Positions 48,592 to 58,427 of a DNA stretch of 64,000 nt are shown here, piece by piece. A program made the translations under genes and the position numbers. The stretch comes from Aureimonas sp. OT7 (GTDB taxonomy: Bacteria > Pseudomonadota > Alphaproteobacteria > Rhizobiales > Rhizobiaceae): positions 3,877,001 to 3,941,000 of the forward strand of contig NZ_CP062167.1 of the NCBI RefSeq assembly GCF_014844055.1, read 5' to 3'. The first letter of the stretch is position 1; the number at the start of each line of letters is the position of its first letter. The notes beneath the pieces were generated by a model. The model searched no databases and was not told the DNA's origin. It worked only from the letters and a program-made list of their open reading frames with translations.

Positions 48592-49409
48592 AGACCGACG
48601 CGACGGGCCGGCTCATCAATTGCCTGCTGGCTGCCTGGGCGGTGGTCGTCTTCCTGTTCATCTTCGCGCCGATCCTGTCGACGGTGGTCTTCTCGTTCAA
48701 CGCCGACCGCTTCCCCGCGCTGCCGTGGGGCGGCTTCTCCCTTCAATGGTACGAGGCCATCTTCGCCGACGCGACGGTGCGTCGCGGGCTGGCCAACAGC
48801 CTGGTCGTCGCCGGCTTTGCCGCCATGATATCGACTGCCCTCGGCTTCACCGCCGCCTATGTCGATTATCGGTATCGCTTCTTCGGCAAGGCCGTCTACA
48901 TGGCGCTGGCAACGCTGCCGCCGACCGTGCCCGTCGTCATCATGGGCGTGGCGATGCTCAGCTTCCAGGGCCGCATCGGCCTGTCGGGCACCATCCCCGG
49001 CCTCGTGGCGGCCCATGTGGTGGTCTGCGCGCCCTTTGCCATGGCGCTCGTGCGCATGCGGCTTGCCGACCTCGACAAGGATCTGGAACCCGCCGCCTGG
49101 AACCTCGGCTGCGGCCAGTGGATGACGCTGCGCCGGATCGTCATCCCCTTCGCCACGCCGGCCATCGCCGCCGCGCTCCTTATCACCGCGTCGGTCTCCT
49201 TCGATGAATTCATGGTCGCGTGGTTCATCTCCGGGCTCAACGAAACGCTCCCCGTACGCGTGCTCGCCATGCTGCAAGGACAGGTCAGCCCGCGCATCAA
49301 CGCCGTCGGGGCACTCGTCTTTGCTGTTTCGATCGTCCTGGTGGCGCTGGCGCAACTGATCGCCGCACGGCGGCTGGCGGCCGGCCGTATCAAGGGAAAC
49401 AGTCCATGA
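48588..49409 (+). CDS. ABC transporter permease, PotC type
   Basis: Second inner-membrane subunit, about six helices (first AAWAVVVFLFIFAPILSTVV), with the coupling loop EPAAWNLGCGQWMTLRRIVI, matching the cytoplasmic loop of the first permease. 273 residues. It overlaps both the preceding permease and the following ATPase gene by 4 bp. Confidence 0.92.
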   Translation: MKTDATGRLINCLLAAWAVVVFLFIFAPILSTVVFSFNADRFPALPWGGFSLQWYEAIFADATVRRGLANSLVVAGFAAMISTALGFTAAYVDYRYRFFGKAVYMALATLPPTVPVVIMGVAMLSFQGRIGLSGTIPGLVAAHVVVCAPFAMALVRMRLADLDKDLEPAAWNLGCGQWMTLRRIVIPFATPAIAAALLITASVSFDEFMVAWFISGLNETLPVRVLAMLQGQVSPRINAVGALVFAVSIVLVALAQLIAARRLAAGRIKGNSP

Positions 49410-50473
49410 CGAACGCCATGCTGGAGCTTTCGGCCGTAGGCAAGAGCTATGACGGGCAGATGGCTGTGGAGGATGTCAGCCTTGCCGTGCACAAGGGCGA
49501 GTTCATCGCCCTGATGGGTCCGTCCGGCTGCGGAAAGACCACCACCCTGCGCATGATCGCGGGCCTCGAAACACCGACCCGTGGCGACATCCGCCTCTGG
49601 GGGCGGCGCATCAATGACGACCATCCATGGGCCCGCGATACGCCTTTGGTCTGGCAGAACTATGCCCTGTTCCCATTCATGACGGTGCGCGACAATGTCG
49701 AGTTCGGTCTGAAACAGCGCTCGGTCGAAGCCGCCATCCGCCGCATCAAGGTGGACGAGTGGCTGGAGCGGATGGGGATCGCGGCGCTGGCGGGCCGGCT
49801 GCCGCAGCAACTTTCCGGCGGGCAGCGCCAGCGCGTGGCATTGGCCCGGGCGCTGGCCACCGAGCCGGAATTGCTGCTGCTCGACGAGCCGCTCAGCGCC
49901 CTGGACCCGCACCTGAAGGTGCGCATGCAGGCAGAGCTGGTCCGCCTGCACCGGGAGCTCGGCATCGCCTTCGTCTGCGTCACGCACAGCCCGTCCGAGG
50001 CCTTTGCCATGGCCGACCGCGTCGTCATCATGAATGCCGGCAAGGTGCAACAGGTCGGTGCCCCGCGCGCGCTCTATCGCCGTGCGGCAAACAGCTTCGT
50101 GGCCGAGTTCCTCGGAGGGTCCAATCTGGTGCCCGGCACCGTGCGCCAGGAAGGCGGAGGCCACGTCATCGATACGGCCATCGGCACGTTCGGCGTGCTC
50201 GAGCCCGCGCCGTCCCCCGGCCCGGCAACGCTGGTGGTCGGCGCCGACGAGATCGTCCTGTCGTCGATCGCACCGGCCAGCGGCGGCGTCGCCGCAAGCG
50301 TCGCCACCACGGATTTCAATGGCGCGTCGCTGACCGTCTTCCTGGAATGCGCCGGCGGGCAGGAATTGAAGGCAGTGGTGGCGTCGGGCGCCATCGAGGC
50401 CGATGCCTACCTGCCCGGCGCCAAGGTCTTCGCAAGCTGGCGTGACGATTCCGGCTACCTCATCTCAAATTAA
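49406..50473 (+). CDS. ABC transporter ATP-binding protein, PotA type
   Basis: Nucleotide-binding subunit energising the importer. Walker A GPSGCGKTT, signature LSGGQRQR, Walker B LLLLDEPLSALD, switch His in CVTHSPSEA, and a C-terminal TOBE-like regulatory domain from about residue 240 (FLGGSNLVPGTV). 355 residues. Starts with a 4-bp overlap on the permease gene; the amidohydrolase follows after 13 bp. Confidence 0.95.
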   Translation: MTNAMLELSAVGKSYDGQMAVEDVSLAVHKGEFIALMGPSGCGKTTTLRMIAGLETPTRGDIRLWGRRINDDHPWARDTPLVWQNYALFPFMTVRDNVEFGLKQRSVEAAIRRIKVDEWLERMGIAALAGRLPQQLSGGQRQRVALARALATEPELLLLDEPLSALDPHLKVRMQAELVRLHRELGIAFVCVTHSPSEAFAMADRVVIMNAGKVQQVGAPRALYRRAANSFVAEFLGGSNLVPGTVRQEGGGHVIDTAIGTFGVLEPAPSPGPATLVVGADEIVLSSIAPASGGVAASVATTDFNGASLTVFLECAGGQELKAVVASGAIEADAYLPGAKVFASWRDDSGYLISN

Positions 50474-50486
50474 AGGCATTCAATCC

Positions 50487-51986
50487 ATGAGCATCCTGAT
50501 CAAGGGCGCAACGATCCTGGCCGGCGGGCAAGCCGGCATGGAGCCATTCACCGGCGACATGCTGGTCGAAGGCGAGCGGATCACCGCCATCGGCGCCGGG
50601 CTCGAGGCACCGGAGGGCACCCCCAGGCTGGACGGCAGCGGCAAGCTGGTCATGCCAGGCCTCGTCAATGCGCATCTGCATTCCAACGAGGCGCTGTTCA
50701 AGGGCCGCTACGACAACATGCCGCTCGAAGTATGGATGCTCTATTCCTACCCCATCCGCGCCGCGAAGGCCTTGCCGCCGCGCCTCGTCTATCTTCGCAG
50801 CATGCTCGTGGCGATGGAATCCCTGCGCACCGGCGTAACCTGCATCACCGACGATCTCTATGAAAGCCCCCGCTCCGAGCTGGAACTGATGGGCGCGGCC
50901 ATCGACGCCTATGACGATGTCGGCATCCGGGCCACGGTTTCGGCCCATGTGGTCAACCGCAACTTCCTGGATACGATTCCCTTCACGCGGGACTACGTCC
51001 CGCAGGACCTCCAGGACGAGATCGGGCGCATGATCCCGATGTCCACGCAGGAGTACCTTGCCTTCGTCAAGGAGGCGCATGCAAGCTTCCATGGGCGTTC
51101 GGGCCGCATCCGAACCATGCTCGCCCCCTCCGCGCCTCAGAGATGCACGGTGGACCTGATGCAGGCCGCCAACGACCTGGCGAAGGAATGGGATGCCCCG
51201 TTCCATACGCATATCGTCGAGACCAAGGTGCAAGGGGTGACGGGGCCGGAATTCTACGGCAAGACGCTGATGGCCTACATGGACGACCTCGGCCTGCTCA
51301 ATCCATGGACGACGATCGCCCATTCGATCTGGGTCAGCGACGACGACATTGCCCGTATGGGGCGGGCCGGAGTCTGCGTCGCGCACAATGCCATTTCCAA
51401 CCAGAAGCTCGGCGCGGGAACAGCCCCTGTGCGCAAGCTTCTCGACGCCGGCGTCCATGTCGGCCTCGGGTCGGACGGCATATGCTCCAACGATACGCCG
51501 CGGATCTTCGATGTGATGAAGGCCGCCGGCCTGATGCACAAGGTGAACAACCCGGACTGGAAGCGCTGGCTGACGGCATCCGAAGTCCTGCATGCCGCAA
51601 CGCTGGGCGGCGCGCGCACCGCGCGGCTGGAGGCGGAAACCGGCTCGCTTGAGGCCGGCAAGAAGGCCGACTTCCTGGTGCTCGACATGGAGACCGCCAG
51701 CTTCACGCCGATGAACGATCTGCGCCAGCACCTCGTCTACTGCGAAAATGGATCGTCCATCGAGAAGGTCTTCGTCAACGGCGAGATGGTGGTGGACGGC
51801 GGACGCCTGACCAAGGTGGACGAGAAGGCGCTGCTGGCCGAGCTTCGCGAGATGATGCCCGCCTTCCAGGAGTATACGCTGGGCGTCGAAGCGGCGAACC
51901 GCGCGCTGGAACCGGCTTTCGAACAGGTCGTCAGGCGCTGCTACGACATGGACATCGGCATAACCCGGTGGGCCAGCGATGCCTGA
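50487..51986 (+). CDS. amidohydrolase family protein (deaminase/chlorohydrolase type)
   Basis: Metal-dependent hydrolase of the AtzA/TrzN/SsnA/guanine deaminase-like group. Metal ligands are visible: HxH in NAHLHSNEALFKG, His in FHTHIVETK, His in IAHSIWVS, and Asp in GLGSDGICSND. The C-terminal sandwich domain ends the fold (GSLEAGKKADFLVLD). 499 residues. Encoded between the importer and the creatininase, with the latter overlapping its end by 8 bp, so it probably acts on the imported compound or its product; deamination of creatinine to N-methylhydantoin is one possibility, unproven. Confidence 0.85.
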   Translation: MSILIKGATILAGGQAGMEPFTGDMLVEGERITAIGAGLEAPEGTPRLDGSGKLVMPGLVNAHLHSNEALFKGRYDNMPLEVWMLYSYPIRAAKALPPRLVYLRSMLVAMESLRTGVTCITDDLYESPRSELELMGAAIDAYDDVGIRATVSAHVVNRNFLDTIPFTRDYVPQDLQDEIGRMIPMSTQEYLAFVKEAHASFHGRSGRIRTMLAPSAPQRCTVDLMQAANDLAKEWDAPFHTHIVETKVQGVTGPEFYGKTLMAYMDDLGLLNPWTTIAHSIWVSDDDIARMGRAGVCVAHNAISNQKLGAGTAPVRKLLDAGVHVGLGSDGICSNDTPRIFDVMKAAGLMHKVNNPDWKRWLTASEVLHAATLGGARTARLEAETGSLEAGKKADFLVLDMETASFTPMNDLRQHLVYCENGSSIEKVFVNGEMVVDGGRLTKVDEKALLAELREMMPAFQEYTLGVEAANRALEPAFEQVVRRCYDMDIGITRWASDA

Positions 51987-52770
51987 CACGCGCTCGATCC
52001 GCATCGCGGATCTGACCTCCTACGATTTCCGACGCCTGGTGCAGGAAGGGCCGCCGGTGGTGCTGCTGCCGGTCGGCTCCATCGAGCAGCATGGTCCGCA
52101 TCTGCCGTTGTCGACGGATGTGATCCTGCCCGAGGAGATCGCCATGCGCGTCGCTGCGCGGATGGGCGCTCTCGTCGCGCCGCCCGTCTCCTACGGCTAC
52201 AAGTCGCAGCCGAAGACCGGCGGCGGCAATCACTTCCCCGGCACGCTCAGCCTCGACGCATCCACCCTGGTCGCGGTGCTGCGCGATGTGATGAACGAGC
52301 TCGTGCGGCACGGCATCCGCCACATCGTTGTGTTCGACGGTCATATGGAAAACCAGTGGTTCATCACCGAGGCGATCGACCTGATGCTGCGGGACCAGCG
52401 GCGCGAGGGCATCGACACGGTCCGCGCGATCAAGCTCGGCTACTGGGAATTCATCACCCCCGCCACCGAGGAGGTCCTCTTCCCCGATGGTCTCGTCAGC
52501 TGGGCGCTGGAACACGCCGCCGTCATGGAAACCTCGGTCATGCTGCATCTGCGGCCCGACCTGGTCCGGGCGGACCTGATCCCCGACCATCCCCCGGCGG
52601 AGTTTCCGCCCTTCGACCCCTATCCGTTCGACCTGTCGACCATACCGGAAGACGGCGTCCTCAGTTCCGCGGCAAGCGCCACGGCGCAGAAGGGGCGCAT
52701 CGTCGTGGAGCAGGTGGTGCCCGATATCGCCACCGCGCTTGTCGCATTCTTCGCAAAGTCCGCAGGCTAG
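51979..52770 (+). CDS. creatininase (creatinine amidohydrolase)
   Basis: Opens the creatinine ring to creatine with two metal ions. Ligands match the characterised Pseudomonas enzyme with an offset of 2: Glu36, His38, Asp47 (SIEQHGPHLPLSTDV), His122 and Glu124 (FDGHMENQWF). Active-site Trp156 (GYWEF), Trp175 and His179 (WALEH) and the segment YGYKSQPKTGGGNHFPGT are also kept, which separates it from MftE, ArfB and inosose-hydrolase relatives. 263 residues. Last gene of the transporter operon; no creatinase or sarcosine oxidase gene is nearby. Confidence 0.88.
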   Translation: MPDTRSIRIADLTSYDFRRLVQEGPPVVLLPVGSIEQHGPHLPLSTDVILPEEIAMRVAARMGALVAPPVSYGYKSQPKTGGGNHFPGTLSLDASTLVAVLRDVMNELVRHGIRHIVVFDGHMENQWFITEAIDLMLRDQRREGIDTVRAIKLGYWEFITPATEEVLFPDGLVSWALEHAAVMETSVMLHLRPDLVRADLIPDHPPAEFPPFDPYPFDLSTIPEDGVLSSAASATAQKGRIVVEQVVPDIATALVAFFAKSAG

Positions 52771-52843
52771 CGAAGCGCGGCGTTTCCCCTTCCGTCCGAT
52801 CTGCTCTACATGGGTTCCGAACCCGAACCAGACGAAGCGGACC

Positions 52844-53299
52844 ATGACAGACCTACGCCTCATGGCGCTCGACGCCCAGGACCTCCAGATCATCTCGGCG
52901 TGTTGCCAGGACGCCGTCATGAAGACGCAGGATCTCACCTACGAGCCGAAAGGCCAGCGGTTCGTCATCGTGATGAACCGCTTTGCCTGGGAAGCGGCGG
53001 ACGAACGCAAGGGATTTTTCCGGTTTCGCCCCCGCAGCCGCGAGCGTCGACGCGCCGTCCTGCATTTCGACCGTGTCGTTTCGGTGCGCCAGAACGGCAT
53101 AGCCGCAGCCATGCCGGACGAGGTGCTGGATCTTCTGGCCATCCGCTTCGAAGAGGCGGACGCCCCCTCCGGCGTCATCGAGCTTGTCTTTGCCGGCAAC
53201 GCTACGATAAGGCTTCAGGTCGAGTGCATCGAAGCCCAGCTATCCGACCTGGGGGCGGCCTGGAGCACGGATGCGGTGCCCGACCACGAGCGGGGCTGA
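52844..53299 (+). CDS. DUF2948 family protein
   Basis: 151-residue protein of unknown function, typical of alphaproteobacteria, usually found just upstream of hisD. It starts MTDLRLMALDAQDLQIISA and has the conserved NRFAWE and LHFDRVVSVR segments; the second half is beta-rich (VIELVFAGNATIRLQVECIE). No membrane segment. hisD follows after 18 bp, suggesting co-transcription. Confidence 0.88.
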   Translation: MTDLRLMALDAQDLQIISACCQDAVMKTQDLTYEPKGQRFVIVMNRFAWEAADERKGFFRFRPRSRERRRAVLHFDRVVSVRQNGIAAAMPDEVLDLLAIRFEEADAPSGVIELVFAGNATIRLQVECIEAQLSDLGAAWSTDAVPDHERG

Positions 53300-53317
53300 A
53301 GTTTCAAGGAGTATCCT

Positions 53318-54616
53318 GTGCCGATCAGGCTGAATGCGGGCGAGCCGGATTTCGAAAGCCGCTTCGAGACCTTCCTGGGTACGAAGCGGGAAGCCTCGCC
53401 CGATGTGGACGACGCCGTCCGAGGCATCATCGCCCGGATCCGTTCGGAAGGCGACGCCGCGCTCATCGATCTGACCCGCCGCTTCGACGGACTGGAGCTG
53501 ACACCCGGCACGCTGCGCGTCGCGCCCGAAGACATCGCAGCCGCGGTCGCGGCGACGCCGCAGCCGACCATGGATGCGCTGAAGTTCGCGCATGAGCGGA
53601 TACGGCGCCATCATGAGCGTCAGCGCCCCAACGACGATCTCTATACGGATGCGCTGGGTGCCACGCTCGGCGCGCGCTGGACGGCGATCCGGTCGGTGGG
53701 CCTGTACGTGCCCGGCGGCGCCGCCAGCTACCCATCCTCGGTCCTGATGAACGCCGTGCCGGCAATCGTGGCGGGCGTCGGCCGCATCGCCATGGTCGTT
53801 CCGGCGCGCTCGGGCGAACTCAACCCGCTGGTGCTGGCGGCGGCGCACCTTGCCGGTGTCGGCGAAATCTATCGCATCGGCGGGGCACAGGCCGTCGCCG
53901 CCCTCGCCTACGGTACCGAAAGCATCGCACCCGTTGCCAAGATCGTCGGACCGGGCAATGCCTATGTCGCGGCAGCCAAGCGGCAGGTCTTCGGCACGGT
54001 GGGCATCGACATGATCGCCGGCCCATCGGAAGTGCTCGTCATCGCCGACCGCGACAACAATCCCGACTGGGTCGCGGCCGATCTCCTGGCTCAGGCGGAG
54101 CACGATACCGCGGCGCAGGCGATCCTCATCACCGACGACGCTGCCTTCGCTCAATCCGTCACGGAGGCCGTGGACAGGCAATTGCGCCGCCTGCCTCGGG
54201 AGACGACCGCCCGCGCCAGCTGGGACGATTTCGGCGCCATCATCCTGGTGCGGGATCTCGAGCGCGATGCTCCGCCACTGGCCGACCGCATCGCCGCGGA
54301 ACATCTGGAAATCGCCACCGCCGACCCGGAGCGCCTGCTGGCCCGCATAACAGACGCCGGTGCTGCCTTCCTGGGGCGGCATACGCCGGAAGCCATCGGC
54401 GATTATGTGGCCGGATCCAATCATGTGCTGCCCACGGCCCGTTCGGCGCGCTTTTCGTCCGGGCTCGGCGTCCTGGATTTCATGAAGCGCACATCCATCC
54501 TGAAGCTGACGCCCGAGAGCCTTTCGGCCCTCGCGCCGGCAGCGCTGGAACTGGCCCGCGTGGAAGGGCTGGACGCCCATGCACGCTCGGTGTCCATCCG
54601 GCTCAACATGTCCTGA
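53318..54616 (+). CDS. hisD: histidinol dehydrogenase
   Basis: Oxidises L-histidinol to L-histidine in two NAD-dependent steps, the end of histidine synthesis. Zinc enzyme: [48 protein letters not shown] and [16 protein letters not shown] carry the conserved and metal-binding residues. The GTG start at 53318 has AAGGAG 7 bases upstream. 432 residues. Followed by UPF0262 and phosphatase-like genes, an order common in Hyphomicrobiales. Confidence 0.97.
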   Translation: MPIRLNAGEPDFESRFETFLGTKREASPDVDDAVRGIIARIRSEGDAALIDLTRRFDGLELTPGTLRVAPEDIAAAVAATPQPTMDALKFAHERIRRHHERQRPNDDLYTDALGATLGARWTAIRSVGLYVPGGAASYPSSVLMNAVPAIVAGVGRIAMVVPARSGELNPLVLAAAHLAGVGEIYRIGGAQAVAALAYGTESIAPVAKIVGPGNAYVAAAKRQVFGTVGIDMIAGPSEVLVIADRDNNPDWVAADLLAQAEHDTAAQAILITDDAAFAQSVTEAVDRQLRRLPRETTARASWDDFGAIILVRDLERDAPPLADRIAAEHLEIATADPERLLARITDAGAAFLGRHTPEAIGDYVAGSNHVLPTARSARFSSGLGVLDFMKRTSILKLTPESLSALAPAALELARVEGLDAHARSVSIRLNMS

Positions 54617-54623
54617 GGCGTCG

Positions 54624-55103
54624 ATGGACAGGGGGGAACACGGCAGGCTGGTCGATATCGAGTTGGACGAGACGATCGGCCGCGCCACCCCGGATGTCGA
54701 GCACGAACGCGCCGTCGCCATCTTCGACCTGATCGAGGAAAACCGCTTCGAGCCGACGGGCATGGAGCCGGGGGGCCTTTATCGCCTGCGGCTCGCTTTG
54801 GTGGAAAAGCGCCTCGTCTTCGACATCCGCGATTCGGACGGCCGCAAGCTGACGACGCACATCCTGTCGCTGACCCCGTTCAAGCGCATCATCCGCGACT
54901 ACTTCCTGATCTGCGACAGCTATTACGAGGCCATCCGCTCGGCGACTCCGTCGCAGATCGAGGCCATCGACATGGGGCGCCGGGGCGTCCACAATGACGG
55001 CTCCGAGCTTCTGCGCGAGCGGTTGTCCGGCAAGATCGTCCTCGACACGGATACCGCGCGGCGCCTCTTCACGCTCATCTGCGTCCTGCATTGGCGGAGC
55101 TGA
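54624..55103 (+). CDS. UPF0262 family protein
   Basis: 159-residue conserved protein of unknown function, widespread in alphaproteobacteria next to hisD. Recognised by [37 protein letters not shown] and [17 protein letters not shown]. No signal peptide or membrane helix. Starts 7 bp after hisD and ends 4 bp before the next gene. Confidence 0.92.
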   Translation: MDRGEHGRLVDIELDETIGRATPDVEHERAVAIFDLIEENRFEPTGMEPGGLYRLRLALVEKRLVFDIRDSDGRKLTTHILSLTPFKRIIRDYFLICDSYYEAIRSATPSQIEAIDMGRRGVHNDGSELLRERLSGKIVLDTDTARRLFTLICVLHWRS

Positions 55104-55107
55104 CGCG

Positions 55108-55560
55108 ATGACGCCGGGCACCACCCTCCCCCGCTCCATCCTGTTCGTCTGCGGCATGAATTCCATTCGCTCGCCGATGGCCGAGGTCCTGGCGCGCAGC
55201 CTCCTGCCCGGCACCGTCTACATCGCCTCGGCGGGGGTCAAGGACGGCCAGCCGGACCCCTTCGTGGATGCGATCCTGCGGGAAGAAGGCTTGCCGCCCG
55301 TCAGCGCACCGCCCCGCCGCATGGACGATATGGAGGATGGGTTCTTCGACATGATCGTCACGATGTCGCCGGAAGCGCATCACCATGCGCTGGAGCACAC
55401 CGGTGCCGAGGCCGTGACGATCGAATTCTGGCCGATGCCCGATCCGTCGGCCACCACCGGCAGCCGCGAGCAGATCCTCGATGCCTATCGCGATGTGTTC
55501 CACCGGATAGAGGCGAAGGTTCGCGACTTGCGGGCCCGAAGCCTGGCCTCCCCCGCCTGA
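55108..55560 (+). CDS. low-molecular-weight phosphatase family protein (arsenate reductase-like)
   Basis: 150-residue protein with the Cys-x5-Arg phosphate loop in FVCGMNSIRSPMAEVLA near the N-terminus and a general-acid Asp in PMPDPS about 110 residues later, so the LMW protein-tyrosine phosphatase mechanism is possible. The loop reads CGMNSIR rather than the CxGNxCR of eukaryotic-type enzymes, as is common in this hisD-linked group. True substrate unknown. In relatives infA follows; here engB follows on the opposite strand after 13 bp. Confidence 0.88.
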   Translation: MTPGTTLPRSILFVCGMNSIRSPMAEVLARSLLPGTVYIASAGVKDGQPDPFVDAILREEGLPPVSAPPRRMDDMEDGFFDMIVTMSPEAHHHALEHTGAEAVTIEFWPMPDPSATTGSREQILDAYRDVFHRIEAKVRDLRARSLASPA

Positions 55561-55573
55561 GCGCGGCGACCGG

Positions 55574-56212
55574 TCAGTCGACGAAGGATTCGATGGCCTC
55601 CTGCACCTCGGCAAGGCCGACGCCCTTTTCGGACGAGGTGGACAGGATTTCGGGATAGGCGGCGGGCCGCTTGCGGATCGCCTCCTGCGTCGCCGCCATC
55701 AGCTTGGGCAGCGCCAGGGCGGAAATCTTGTCGGTCTTGGTCAGGACGATCTGGTAGGACACGGCGGCCTTGTCCAGAAGCGCCATCACGTCGGCGTCGT
55801 TCTTCTTGATGCCGTGGCGGGAGTCGATAAGCACGAAGACGCGCTTCAACGAGGCGCGGCCACGCAGGTAGTCGAAGACGAGGCGCGTCCAGGCATCGAC
55901 ATGCTCCTTCGGCGCCTTGGCGTAGCCATAGCCCGGCATATCCACCAGTGCCACCGGCGGCAGGTCATCCGCGCCGCCGGAATAGCCGTCCGGCACGAAA
56001 TAGTTGAGCTCCTGCGTACGGCCCGGCGTATTGGACGTGCGCGCCAGCCCCTTCTGGCCCAGCAACGCGTTGATCAGGGAAGACTTGCCGACATTCGAAC
56101 GACCGGCAAACGCCACCTCGGGCGGGCCTTCCGGCGGCAGGAACTTCATGGCAGGCACGCCGCGGATGAACACCCACGGCCGCTTGAAGATCAGGCTGGT
56201 CTCTTCGGCCAC
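55574..56212 (-). CDS. engB: ribosome biogenesis GTP-binding protein EngB/YihA/YsxC
   Basis: Essential GTPase for late large-subunit assembly. G1 [14 protein letters not shown]2-like NTPGRTQ, G3 [11 protein letters not shown]4 TKTDK and G5 TSSEKG are all present. 212 residues. Downstream of yidC by 6 bp on the same strand, the usual rpmH-rnpA-yidC-engB order. Confidence 0.96.
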   Translation of the reverse strand: MAEETSLIFKRPWVFIRGVPAMKFLPPEGPPEVAFAGRSNVGKSSLINALLGQKGLARTSNTPGRTQELNYFVPDGYSGGADDLPPVALVDMPGYGYAKAPKEHVDAWTRLVFDYLRGRASLKRVFVLIDSRHGIKKNDADVMALLDKAAVSYQIVLTKTDKISALALPKLMAATQEAIRKRPAAYPEILSTSSEKGVGLAEVQEAIESFVD

Positions 56213-56218
56213 GCTCCG

Positions 56219-58024
56219 TCAGGCCTCCGAGCCTTTTCGTCGGAACACACCGCGAAGATTGTCCCACAGCTCGATCTTGGCGCCGTTGCGTTTCATGATG
56301 ACGGATTGCTGGATGATCGACAGGAAGTTGTTCCACGTCCAGTAGATCACCAGACCGGCGGGGAAGGACGCCAGCATGAAGGTGAACAGGATCGGCATCC
56401 AGGTGAAGATCATCTGCTGGGTGGGATCGGGCGGCGTCGGGTTCAACTTCATCTGGATGAACATCGTGATGCCCATCAGGATCGGCCAGACGCCGATCAT
56501 CAGGAAGTGCGGCAGCGTCAGCGGAATGAGGCCGAAGAGGTTGAAGATGCTCGTCGGGTCCGGCGCGGCCAGATCCTGGATCCAGCCGAAGAAGGGCGCG
56601 TGCCGCATCTCGATGGTGACGTAGAGCACCTTGTAGAGCGCGAAGAAGACGGGGATCTGCACCAGCACGGGCCAGCAGCCCGCGGCAGGGTTGATCTTCT
56701 CCTCCTTGTAGATGCGCATCATCTCCTGCTGCTGCTTCATCCGGTCGTCGGCGTATTTCTCGCGCAGCTCCATCATCAGCGGCTGCACGTTCTTCATCTT
56801 CGCCATCGACTTGTAGCTCTTGTTGGCGAGCGGGAAGAAGACGAGCTTCAGCATGACGGTCACCAGCAGGATGGCGATGCCGAAATTGCCGGTGAAGTTG
56901 TAGATCCAGTCGATCACGTAGAAGAGCGGACGCGTCAGGAAGCGGAACCAGCCCCAGTCGATCAGGCGGCTGAACTCCGGTATGCCGAGGCTGTCCTGGT
57001 AGCCGTCGACCAGGCTGACGACCTTCGGGCCGGCGAAGGCACGGGTCAGCAGTTCGCGGGTTTCACCGGGCTGCAGGTTGACGGCCTCGCTCAGATATTC
57101 CGACTGGTAGCGGCTGCCATTGTCGGACGAGAAGCGGAAACCGGGCTGGAACGACGCGCCGGCATCCGGAATCAGCGTCGTCGCCCAATATTTGTCGGTG
57201 ATTCCGAGCCAGCCGGAATTGGTCGAAGCGGGGCTGACCCTGCCTTCTTCCTCGATCTTGGAATAGGTGACCTCGTTGAGGCCGCTTTCGCCGAGATAGC
57301 CGATGAGGCCCTCGAACACGACCCAGGCGGAGGCGACCTGCGGCTTGGAATGGCGCACGACGCGCCCGTAGGGCTGCACCGAGACCGCGGCGTCACCGGA
57401 ATTGGTGATGCTGTCGGCGATGGAGAACATCGCGTTCGGATCGACCGAGATTTCGCGGACGAACGCGATGCCGCGCTCGTTGGTGTATGTCAGGCGGATC
57501 GGGGTGCCGGGCGTCAGCGTCTGGCCGTCCTCGGCCTGCCAGCGCGTCGTCGGGCCCGGCAGGGAGCCGATATCCTGCCCGGTATAGCCGAACTCGGCGA
57601 AATAGCCGTCATGGCCGGTCTGCTCGGGCGACAGCAGCACGATGGTGGGAGAGGAATCGTCCACCGTCTCGTGGTAATTCTTGAGGCGCAGATCGTCGAG
57701 GCGGGCGCCGATCAGGTTGATCGAGCCGGACAGCGAGGGCGTATCCAGAGCGACTCGGGGCGAGGCGGCGATGGCGGCCTCCCGCGTCAGCGTATCCACC
57801 TGCGGGGCGGCCTGCGGAATGCTTTCGCGGCCTGCCGGCGCCACGGCCTGTTCCTGCGGGGTGCCGGCCGGAACGGTGGGCGACTGCAACGATCCCTCCG
57901 CCGCGGTCGTCGTCGCGGCGCCCTCGTCGGTCATGCGGGGGCTGATGACGAAGAACTGCCAGCCCACGAGGACCGCGATGGACAGCACCATCGCCAGAAG
58001 AAAATTGCGGTTGTTTTCCATCAT
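56219..58024 (-). CDS. yidC: membrane protein insertase YidC
   Basis: Inserts and folds inner-membrane proteins. N-terminal helix (FLLAMVLSIAVLVGWQFFVI), a large periplasmic domain (~residues 60-355) and the conserved core of five helices from FLTRPLFYVIDWIYNFTGNF, with the hydrophilic-groove Arg region in FPLANKSYKSMAKMK. The C-terminus ends LRGVFRRKGSEA. 601 residues, normal for alphaproteobacteria. One base separates it from rnpA upstream. Confidence 0.97.
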   Translation of the reverse strand: MMENNRNFLLAMVLSIAVLVGWQFFVISPRMTDEGAATTTAAEGSLQSPTVPAGTPQEQAVAPAGRESIPQAAPQVDTLTREAAIAASPRVALDTPSLSGSINLIGARLDDLRLKNYHETVDDSSPTIVLLSPEQTGHDGYFAEFGYTGQDIGSLPGPTTRWQAEDGQTLTPGTPIRLTYTNERGIAFVREISVDPNAMFSIADSITNSGDAAVSVQPYGRVVRHSKPQVASAWVVFEGLIGYLGESGLNEVTYSKIEEEGRVSPASTNSGWLGITDKYWATTLIPDAGASFQPGFRFSSDNGSRYQSEYLSEAVNLQPGETRELLTRAFAGPKVVSLVDGYQDSLGIPEFSRLIDWGWFRFLTRPLFYVIDWIYNFTGNFGIAILLVTVMLKLVFFPLANKSYKSMAKMKNVQPLMMELREKYADDRMKQQQEMMRIYKEEKINPAAGCWPVLVQIPVFFALYKVLYVTIEMRHAPFFGWIQDLAAPDPTSIFNLFGLIPLTLPHFLMIGVWPILMGITMFIQMKLNPTPPDPTQQMIFTWMPILFTFMLASFPAGLVIYWTWNNFLSIIQQSVIMKRNGAKIELWDNLRGVFRRKGSEA

Positions 58025-58399
58025 TCACGTTCCCGGTGGACGGGCCTTCTGGCCGGAACGGCCGCCCGCGTCGCCCCGCGCCACTTTTCGAAACCGTGCA
58101 GACAGCTCCGCTCCGATCCGCTCGAAGGGTGCTGCAAGAAGATCGCGGCGCGCGACGATCACATAATCGAAGCCCGGCACCATGTCAGCCCCGGAATGGA
58201 CGCGGATCGCTTCACGAAGGCGTCGGCGGATGCGATTGCGCTCCACCGCGTTGCCGACTTTGCGCGTGACCGTAAGTCCGTACCGGGCCGGGGCATCGTC
58301 CGGACGTTCCAGAGCCTCGATAAAGAACAAAGGGCCGTTCAGACGACGGCCCTTGCGTGCGGCCAGAAATTCCGACCGCTTCTTGAGTCGCTGCACCAC
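58025..58399 (-). CDS. rnpA: ribonuclease P protein component
   Basis: Protein subunit that helps RNase P RNA cut tRNA 5' leaders. Family motifs RLKKRSEFLAARKGRR, GLTVTRKVGNAVERNRIRRR (the RNR motif) and GFDYVIVARR are present. Start is one of two adjacent GTG codons (58399 or 58396); the longer frame to 58486 overlaps rpmH and lacks homology. 124 residues. Lies 28 bp after rpmH. Confidence 0.93.
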   Translation of the reverse strand: MVQRLKKRSEFLAARKGRRLNGPLFFIEALERPDDAPARYGLTVTRKVGNAVERNRIRRRLREAIRVHSGADMVPGFDYVIVARRDLLAAPFERIGAELSARFRKVARGDAGGRSGQKARPPGT

Positions 58400-58427
58400 C
58401 CGGCAATGCGCGCCGGCGGCCCTGGCC

